A stretch of 64,000 nt of DNA from Schizophyllum amplum (Eukaryota; Basidiomycota; Agaricomycetes; Agaricales; Schizophyllaceae): contig VDMD01000002.1 of assembly GCA_007026445.1 (NCBI GenBank), forward strand, positions 2,356,001 to 2,420,000, read 5' to 3'. Below are positions 60,031 to 64,000 of the stretch, piece by piece. Below the pieces are notes generated by a model. The model saw only the letters and a list, made by a program, of their open reading frames with translations. It ran no database searches and had not been told where the DNA came from. Position 1 is the first letter of the stretch; every line of letters begins with the position of its first letter. The position numbers were made by a program, and so were the translations under genes.

Positions 60031-61044
60031 CTATGACTTGACTTTCCAGCGCTTGCGCGAGTGACCGTACATGTTCTGCTCCCAGTTAACGTAGGAGCCC
60101 AGAACGTCGGAGTCCAAGTCGGCCGTGTCCTCGGTATTGGCCATGAGATTGCGAAGGGAGTCTTGGACGAGGGATGCAGTCTGAAGCTTCTTCTCCAGCG
60201 ACGGCAACGCTTCGTGTCGTTGCTGGGCGGAAGTGGGCTGAACATCCAGTGTGAGTAGATACTATGAGCACGATGATCAATGAACGCACTGGTGTCTTCA
60301 AGTAGGTATGCTTAGGCGGCAGCATGGGAAGATAGGAAGGCAGATTCTGCAAGGTTGCTGGCGCTTTTGATGCGCCTTGGTAGCTGCGAGGCTGATCTTC
60401 CTCGTCTGACGGCAGGAGCTCAGGCGATGGAGCCCGCGGTTCTCTAGGAGCCAGCTTATCCACGGGTGCGCCTGGAAGCACTGTGAGTACAGAAATACGC
60501 GACGCATAGCATCAACACGCACGTCTCTTCCTCTTCTTCGCCTTCGACCGCAGATCCCGCGTCGTCAGACCCTCGCCCTGACATGCCTGGTACACGTCCG
60601 GAGGCGCTATATACGACCGATGCGAGAGATTCGCATACTCGTGTGCGACGGAGAAGATGTTCTGGATATCTGAGTAACGCAAGTCGTGAGTCCTGCGAGC
60701 CAGCAACATTGTTGGGGGAACGCACGGCCAGCAACTTCTCGCTCAAATCTCGCGAGCACCTCCGCGTTCTCTGCTGTGTCAAACCCCTTCTTCTTGATTT
60801 CCCGTGCAATGAAGCGCCTCATGAGATGGCTCGCAACCTCTGGGTCGAGATCAGGTGTGGGGTCTGGCGACGACCGTCCGCGAGGCGGGGGTTGTGCGGG
60901 CAGGTTCGTCTGGTATTGAGGGATTTGGTACGCCGCATACTGCGTTGGTTGGCTAGGCTGCGATATGGGATTGGAGTATTGGACACTGGGTGTGCTGTAA
61001 TTGGCGTTTGTATAGTGATAGTACGTCGCCTGAGATTGCGACAT
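60031..61044 (-). CDS. TFIID subunit 8 (TAF8)
   Basis: Exons 61044-60726, 60669-60523, 60480-60290 and 60237-60031 give 287 residues. The N-terminal third is Gln/Tyr/Pro-rich and disordered. A bromodomain-associated histone fold follows (SHLMRRFIAREIKKKGFDTA, then IFSVAHEYANLSHRSYIAPP, DVYQACQGEGLTTRDLRSKA). The TAF8 C-terminal signature is PSYLPMLPPKHTYLKTP. TAF8 pairs with TAF10 inside TFIID and supports assembly at RNA polymerase II promoters. The tail ends in a helix with a basic cluster (GHSRKRWKVKS). Confidence 0.87.
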
Positions 61045-61264
61045 GATGGTTCAGGAAAACAATGGGAGGCCGAAAAAGGCAATCAAAGATGGTTCTTTGT
61101 GGACATGTGTGTGGACTGTTTGAACACTGTTGTGCCCGGCTGTAACTTCATGGCGTTCAAAATGATTTTATATTCGTATCTCTTCGTAAAACTATCACAG
61201 ATATATACAGCAATTTCATTATTCATTGACAGTGGTTATGTATGGGTTCGGCGTTCCAGTCTTG

Positions 61265-62284
61265 TCAACGTCGTCTGTTGTGCGATGAATGTCCGAGCGA
61301 CTTTGAGCGTCGGGAGGGGCGCTCCACCATACTAGGACTGTATGCATCGTAGTGTGGGCGGTCTCTCGGCGGCATCCATATGCTGTCGTCCTCACCAATG
61401 GCGGTGGGAGCGAGGACAACTGAGTCAGCGTCATCGCCGCCGTATATTATCCTGGGCGACCTTTGCTCCTCAAGCCGACGACTGCTTGACGTGTTCTGGG
61501 ACGCAGAGGCAGGCATCGAAGGATAGCTGTACTGCGTCCGGCGCGTACAGCTGGGCGAGGGCATCGGCAGCGGAGGAAGCGGGCGGTCAGGTTGGACGGT
61601 CGACCTCGCATGCTTGGGTGGTAGCGATGGTACAGGTGGTGGCGGAGAGTTTCTTCGGGTAGGTCGCTCGCATATCGAATCTCCATCGTAACCCCATTCC
61701 GAGATACCATCGTCCATGCCGGAGGCTTCCCAACGATGTACCGCTGCCAGTAGCTTCTGTTGCTTCGGTACAGACGGATGGGGAGTAGGAGGCGGGCGAG
61801 GAAGTGGCGGGAGTGGGTCTGTATTCGTTCGCCGAGGCTGTCGAAGACGAGTCATCGAGATCCTGCGCGGTACTTTGCGCTCACGGCGCTCATGCTGCGG
61901 TGTTGGTAGCGGGACCGCCGAGACAGCCCGTAGCCGTGTTACTGTTGGTTGGGGCTGAGGCTGCGAGGGTACACGAGGCTTTGGAGGACCTTGGTATCCA
62001 TAAGTTTGCTGGTAGTCGTTGTGATAGTCATGCTGCGCCGGCCGCGCAGGAGGGCGTTGGCGTGTAAAAGTTTGATGGTAGTCGTCATAATGGTCGTCGT
62101 AGGTCGGCCATGCAGGTTCAGGGGAGGGTGGCGCGTAGGAAGCGAAGGCGGTGGCATGGTGAAGATGCGGCCTCCCAATCATCGCAGGGGTAGACTTTAC
62201 TCGTCGAACGTCACGCCGCTTGTCTTTTCCTTTCGAATCATGTCGTCTGAACGCGGCAAGCACCCTCTTCAGAAGGCCGGGCAT
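61265..62284 (-). CDS. Hypothetical proline-rich basic protein, single exon
   Basis: Not recognised. The frame runs from ATG at 62284 to the stop at 61265, 339 residues. A minus-strand TATA box 57-64 bp upstream supports this start over the in-frame ATG at 62338, which would lie right beside the TATA box. The N-terminus MPGLLKRVLAAFRRHDSKGK is amphipathic and basic. The rest is disordered, with a duplicated Tyr/His/Asp segment (DDHYDDYHQTF then HDYHNDYQQTY), proline tracts such as PLPPLPRPPPTPHPS that resemble SH3 ligands, and PPPPVPSLPPKHARS. No catalytic motif is seen. A scaffold or adaptor role is possible but unproven. Confidence 0.6.
   Translation of the reverse strand: MPGLLKRVLAAFRRHDSKGKDKRRDVRRVKSTPAMIGRPHLHHATAFASYAPPSPEPAWPTYDDHYDDYHQTFTRQRPPARPAQHDYHNDYQQTYGYQGPPKPRVPSQPQPQPTVTRLRAVSAVPLPTPQHERRERKVPRRISMTRLRQPRRTNTDPLPPLPRPPPTPHPSVPKQQKLLAAVHRWEASGMDDGISEWGYDGDSICERPTRRNSPPPPVPSLPPKHARSTVQPDRPLPPLPMPSPSCTRRTQYSYPSMPASASQNTSSSRRLEEQRSPRIIYGGDDADSVVLAPTAIGEDDSIWMPPRDRPHYDAYSPSMVERPSRRSKSLGHSSHNRRR
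62002..62109. repeat. 66-bp direct repeat, two diverged copies, coding
   Basis: AAGTTTG(C/A)TGGTAGTCGT starts at about 62002 and again at about 62068. The unit is 22 codons on the minus strand and accounts for the DDYHQTF/NDYQQTY duplication in the proline-rich protein. Confidence 0.7.
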
Positions 62285-62340
62285 GTTGCAGAAAGTGGCG
62301 GAGGTCTGTGAATGTCTGAGGGCCTGAACACAGCGCACCT

Positions 62341-62348
62341 CTTATATA
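62341..62348 (-). promoter_or_regulatory. TATA box of the proline-rich protein gene
   Basis: TATATAAG on the minus strand, about 57 bp from the start codon at 62284. It decides the start codon choice for that gene. Confidence 0.7.
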
Positions 62349-62712
62349 GAGCTCTTGGGAACAATAGGAATTCATAAATGGGTCCGGACAAGGCAATGAC
62401 CTGCCCACAATGCACGTCTATGAACGTCCCATTGTGCACAAAGGAACATGTCAATGTCATGTCGGTGCCGTCATTGACCTGTGCTAAGACCTGCCGGTCA
62501 TAGAATCGTTTGGCTCTGCTTCGAGGGACAGGAGGCACTTTGAGTTTGTGACCTTCGCAAGGGATCTGCGCACTCGGTGTTGTGGGGGTGGCGGTCAAAG
62601 GCAGGAGATGTTCGAGATAAGATTAGATAAACGCGCACGCGTGAAAAGAAACGCGCGCGTCATCCGATCAACGACTTGCATTTGACTGGCGTCCTGCTTG
62701 CATCCGGCAGTC
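62349..62712. other. Promoter gap between proline-rich gene and SND2
   Basis: No gene is recognised. A minus-strand open frame covers part of it (62269-62598), but I did not accept it as a gene. A GCGCGCG-containing stretch (62652-62665) lies before the SND2 start. Confidence 0.4.
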
Positions 62713-63421
62713 ATGGCGAAGGCAGCTCAAAAGCGCATCGGTAAGAGCGACTCGCCCTCTTCCCATTCTCCTTGGTAACTCTTGTGTCTAGCTGGTCAGA
62801 ATGAAGCTACTGTCAAAATCCTCCGACTAGGCTTGTTCCTACCTACGCTCATCTCCATTGTACTACGCCTCTTGTTCAGACGGAGCTCACTCCCGCCTTC
62901 GAAGGGCTCAATAGCCATATATGTCCTGACCTTCTGTCCGTCCTTCTTCCTGTCAACCTACTTGATCAAGATCGGCACGACGCGACGCGACCCCACCACT
63001 GGCTTGCTCATCTCGTACGGCGAAGACCTAAGTCAACCTGGCGTGACTGAGTGGTGCTTTGATATCCTATACATCACCTGTGCGTGCCTTTTCACCTTTA
63101 ACGAGTGGGTTTTCTGAAAGGGTGTAGGGACATGCCAGATAGGCAGTGGGGCATTCGGCGAGTGGTTCTGGTACTTGTATCTTGTGGTACGCACATTGCG
63201 TTCTGTCTCGTGTACGGGTGCTTACTCAACCCAAGATCCCCCTCTACGCAATCTGGAAAGTCTGGTCATCCGTCCTGTATCCCTACTTCATCGGCTCCCG
63301 CAATTCTTCACCCGCAGACGCGACGGACGATGCGCCCGCTGCGAGTAAACGCCAGGAAAAATTGCGCAAGAGGAGTGAGAAGGGTGATCCACGCGTCAAG
63401 GCGCAGGCAGTCAAGCGATAG
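62713..63421 (+). CDS. SND2/TMEM208 ER-targeting membrane protein
   Basis: Exons 62713-62740, 62792-63079, 63128-63186 and 63236-63421 give 186 residues. Signatures are MAKAAQKRI, NEATVKILRLGLFLPTLISI, KIGTTRRDPTTGLLISYGED, LSQPGVTEWCFDILYITW and GEWFWYLYLVIPLYAIWK. SND2 (TMEM208 in animals) is a four-helix ER membrane protein in the SRP-independent targeting pathway for tail-anchored and other membrane proteins. Length and hydrophobicity fit the family. The C-terminus is basic and hydrophilic (KRQEKLRKRSEKGDPRVKAQ). The last intron uses an AAG acceptor. Confidence 0.9.
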
Positions 63422-63761
63422 CGCTGTCTTGCATGTCCTGGCAGGTGTAGTGGAGTGTAACTGTATACCAATGAACATCTTACTCGTTTGGCTTGAAGGC
63501 TCGAGACGACTGGCTGCCGCGTCAAACTGGCGGGGACCGGGAACAGCGATTCGTGGCATCGTCTTTTTGTCTCGAGTGTTGCAGCATATATTGGAAGCGA
63601 CACTATCATTGTTTAGTGAAGATCTCAGATGCCTCGAACTTCGTGGATGCCACACGTTCTTCGTCGCGGGCCCTCGGTTCCGACAACCGGCGTGCGGGAA
63701 CTTCCGAACAGGTGCCACAGACGCGTACACATGTGTCAACACTTCTATTCGGTTCTCTTCT

Positions 63762-63792
63762 CCCTCCGCCATCCCCTCCGCCATCCCCTCCG
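63762..63792. repeat. Tandem repeat of CCCTCCGCCAT-type unit
   Basis: CCATCCCCTCCG occurs twice in direct succession, preceded by a similar CCCTCCG. Confidence 0.75.
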
Positions 63793-63822
63793 TCTCTGTG
63801 CTCTGACCAAGCTCTGACAATT

Positions 63823-63852
63823 CGCTGATCTTTCTCTCGCTGATCTTTCTCT
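63823..63852. repeat. Exact 15-bp tandem duplication
   Basis: CGCTGATCTTTCTCT occurs twice without a gap, just upstream of the possible gene start at 63895. A transcription-factor or pyrimidine promoter element is conceivable. Confidence 0.8.
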
Positions 63853-64000
63853 CTTTGACTCTCGCCTAACTCCTTCATAATTCCCGTGCTGATGACTGAC
63901 TCTTTCAACGTGAACGTACGTCTCATCTATGTCTACCGGAACTATTCCCTCAAAGAACTTCGGTTTCAGCTATCCGAGCAGCTGCTGGCCCGCCCATGCT

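Larger units (their letters stand above)
63422..64000 (+). other. End of window: repeats and possible 5' end of a gene from 63895
   Basis: 63422-63760 shows no recognisable gene. A frame opens at ATG 63895 (MTDSFNVNVR) and runs off the window; a second ATG at 63930 opens another frame. Neither can be identified from this short piece. Confidence 0.25.

Noticed and set aside
62269..62598. 109-codon minus-strand frame upstream of the proline-rich gene
   Set aside because: It includes the TATA box of the downstream gene and overlaps its start in another frame. Motifs such as FYDRQVLAQV are not recognised.

Overview
The window is a contig from an intron-dense, GC-rich fungal genome, almost certainly an Agaricomycete (Basidiomycota), possibly a wood-decay fungus. 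Genes are broken by many 45-60 bp GT-AG introns with CTNAC-like branch points. The content is fungal: Mdm10, the alpha-aminoadipate lysine enzyme homoisocitrate dehydrogenase, an alcohol oxidase, a P450 and a DUF6534-type membrane protein. I rebuilt 33 protein-coding genes by joining exons across introns; exon coordinates are in each entry. Apart from the partial Mdm10 gene, which is cut off by the window edge, and the caspase-like gene, every joined model is open from ATG to stop. I saw no transposon, virus, rRNA, tRNA or CRISPR.

Layout. 1-13.9 kb: partial mdm10, purine nucleoside phosphorylase, DPH1 (diphthamide), NPC1 (sterol transport), a TLC-domain membrane protein, a SelW-like Rdx protein with an 8-nt micro-exon, and Pch2/TRIP13. 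14-22.5 kb: two low-complexity proteins, SmG and a mitochondrial PPR-like protein. 23-33 kb: the most accessory-looking part, with a P450, a caspase-like gene whose active-site exon does not resolve, and a 25-exon alcohol oxidase. 33-44.8 kb: an RNPS1-like SR protein, a cytochrome b5 reductase, a 1741-residue GAS2-domain protein, mitochondrial peptidyl-tRNA hydrolase (ICT1), histidinol phosphatase, mitochondrial uS11 and QCR9. 45-54.1 kb: riboflavin kinase, a Myb/SANT AT-hook protein, pirin, a CDT2-like WD40 protein and LYS12. 55-64 kb: a 15-exon DUF6534-type protein, a WG-rich protein, TAF8, a proline-rich basic protein and SND2/TMEM208.

Most neighbours are head-to-head housekeeping pairs sharing short promoters, such as ICT1/HIS2 (71 bp), DPH1/NPC1 (133 bp), uS11m/QCR9 (134 bp) and mdm10/PNP (137 bp). 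Mitochondrial functions are common (Mdm10, PPR, CYB5R, ICT1, uS11m, QCR9), but nothing shows that the genes act as one pathway or cluster. The best leads are splicing oddities (micro-exons, a GC-AG intron, frequent AAG acceptors), the possibly disarmed caspase-like gene, the WG-rich protein and the GAS2 giant. I found no convincing new multi-gene system.
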